Under the pieces are notes generated by a model. The model saw only the letters and a list, made by a program, of their open reading frames with translations. It had not been told where the DNA came from and did not search any database. The translations under genes and the position numbers were made by a program. Below are positions 5,949 to 6,328 of a stretch of 6,328 bases of DNA, piece after piece; position 1 is the first letter of the stretch, and each line of letters starts with the position of its first letter. The DNA comes from Bacteroidales bacterium (GTDB lineage Bacteria; Bacteroidota; Bacteroidia; Bacteroidales; UBA932). The stretch is from the NCBI GenBank assembly GCA_017429885.1, contig JAFROA010000057.1, positions 1 through 6,328 of the forward strand, in the 5' to 3' direction.

Positions 5949-6328
5949 ATGGAAGTTAGAGCGAAGAAAGCCCTTGGGCAGCATTTCTTGACAGACCAGG
6001 ATATCGCCCGCAGAATAGTCGGCGCCCTGCAGGGCTCCCCAGTCCTTGAGGTCGGCCCAGGCATGGGGGTGTTAACCCAATATCTCATCCCTTGTTTGGC
6101 GGACGGTGCCAATTCCGAGTTCGGGCGTCAGGCGTCAGGTCTGGCAAGTCCAGACCGTAGCCACCCTCGGCTCGTAAGAGGGAGGGGCCCGCTCGCTGAG
6201 CGAGTGGGAGGGGCCGAGCGAAGCGAGGAGTCTGGACTGACAGAGCCTGACGCCAGCAACGTGCCAGAAATGTCAGAGCCACAACTCAAAGCCATCGAGA
6301 TTGACAAGGAGAGTGTGGTGTATTTGAA
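5949..6328 (+). CDS. rsmA: 16S rRNA (adenine1518/1519-N6)-dimethyltransferase, 3' truncated by window edge, with in-frame insert
   Basis: RsmA (KsgA) dimethylates two adjacent adenines in helix 45 of 16S rRNA using S-adenosylmethionine, late in small-subunit assembly. The first 126 codons are visible. The N-terminus [14 protein letters not shown] (3-16) is diagnostic, motif I is [14 protein letters not shown] (33-46), and the acidic residue contacting the SAM ribose is in [12 protein letters not shown] (115-126). The ATG at 5949 gives the standard family start. Relatives have only about 6-8 residues between VLTQYL and the EID strand; here there are about 67, low-complexity and rich in R, G, E and S, and encoded largely by a palindromic DNA element (6131-6254). 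The frame stays open through it. Conserved motifs on both sides suggest a working enzyme with a surface loop insert, but the catalytic NLPY-type motif lies beyond the window. Confidence 0.9.
   Translation, partial: MEVRAKKALGQHFLTDQDIARRIVGALQGSPVLEVGPGMGVLTQYLIPCLADGANSEFGRQASGLASPDRSHPRLVRGRGPLAERVGGAERSEESGLTEPDASNVPEMSEPQLKAIEIDKESVVYL
6124..6139 (+). repeat. tandem 7-bp duplication at the left end of the palindromic element
   Basis: GGCGTCA occurs twice head to tail (6124-6130 and 6131-6137) followed by GG, so the terminal inverted repeat GGCGTCAGG is present twice in overlapping register. The right end has a single copy. This may reflect slippage or insertion next to a pre-existing end. 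Confidence 0.5.
6131..6254. repeat. palindromic REP/MITE-like element inside rsmA
   Basis: The ends are perfect 9-bp inverted repeats, GGCGTCAGG (6131-6139) and CCTGACGCC (6246-6254). They continue inward as TCTG (6140-6143) against CAGA (6241-6244) and AGTCCAGAC (6147-6155) against GTCTGGACT (6230-6238). The centre, 6188-6208, is a 21-bp palindrome around base 6198 with one mismatch (G6191/T6205, a G-U pair in RNA). The whole can fold into a long, interrupted cruciform or RNA hairpin. Composition is very GC-rich and includes GAGCGAAGCGAG (6216-6227). There is no transposase, so if mobile it would move in trans. Only one copy is visible here, so repeat-family membership is inferred from structure and from its position interrupting a conserved gene. 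Confidence 0.75.

Noticed and set aside
5862..5984. An upstream ATG that would extend AspS by 41 residues
   Set aside because: The extension has no AspRS similarity, crosses the divergent promoters and the rsmA start, and the internal ATG gives the canonical N-terminus.
6106..6266. Six-base direct repeats GTGCCA (6106-6111 and 6261-6266) as a target-site duplication around the element
   Set aside because: They are not adjacent to the inverted-repeat ends, and the 155-bp repeat-to-repeat distance is not a multiple of three, so a simple duplication would not preserve the rsmA frame. Probably chance.
6085..6282. A 65-codon minus-strand frame across the palindromic element
   Set aside because: It is antisense to rsmA and open only because the element is GC-rich and nearly self-complementary.
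1..6328. CRISPR arrays, tRNA or rRNA genes, transposase genes
   Set aside because: No regularly spaced repeats, tRNA-like cloverleaf sequences, rRNA signatures or transposase-like proteins were seen on either strand.

Overview
The window looks like a chromosomal segment from a Bacteroidota member, most likely a gut-type Bacteroidales. Several things point there. Perfect TAnnTTTG promoter boxes lie upstream of three genes. No start is preceded by a clear Shine-Dalgarno sequence. The AspS and RsmA proteins have Bacteroidales-like sequence. A secreted, FAD-dependent glycan enzyme is typical of that phylum. There is no rRNA in the window, so a finer placement is not possible.

Layout, left to right. 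(1) Positions 1-103 hold a possible tail of an upstream gene, then a promoter whose spacer is filled by an 18-bp palindrome. (2) 104-766 is a two-gene cassette: a 77-residue DUF4160 protein followed 9 bp later by a DUF2442 protein with a C-terminal helix-turn-helix. It resembles a small self-regulated, toxin-antitoxin-like module, though its function is unproven, and it is more AT-rich than its surroundings. (3) 834-3995 encodes one exported 1053-residue protein that joins a carbohydrate-binding-like domain, an FAD-dependent oxidoreductase and a GH29 (alpha-L-fucosidase family) glycosidase with its C-terminal sandwich domain. (4) A strong bidirectional hairpin terminator at 4016-4048 separates it from the convergent housekeeping gene aspS (aspartyl-tRNA synthetase, minus strand, 5861-4089). 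(5) aspS is divergent from rsmA/ksgA (16S rRNA adenine dimethyltransferase), which starts at 5949 and runs off the window. The two share an 87-bp intergenic region with a TAnnTTTG box for each direction, and the rsmA box is so close to the ATG that a leaderless mRNA is predicted.

The most unusual features are: a palindromic, REP/MITE-like element of about 124 bp inserted in frame inside rsmA, adding roughly 60 residues between the first two SAM-binding motifs; the oxidoreductase-GH29 fusion, whose GH29 half keeps the nucleophile but differs at sugar-contact motifs; and the palindrome set exactly between the two promoter boxes of the DUF4160/DUF2442 cassette.
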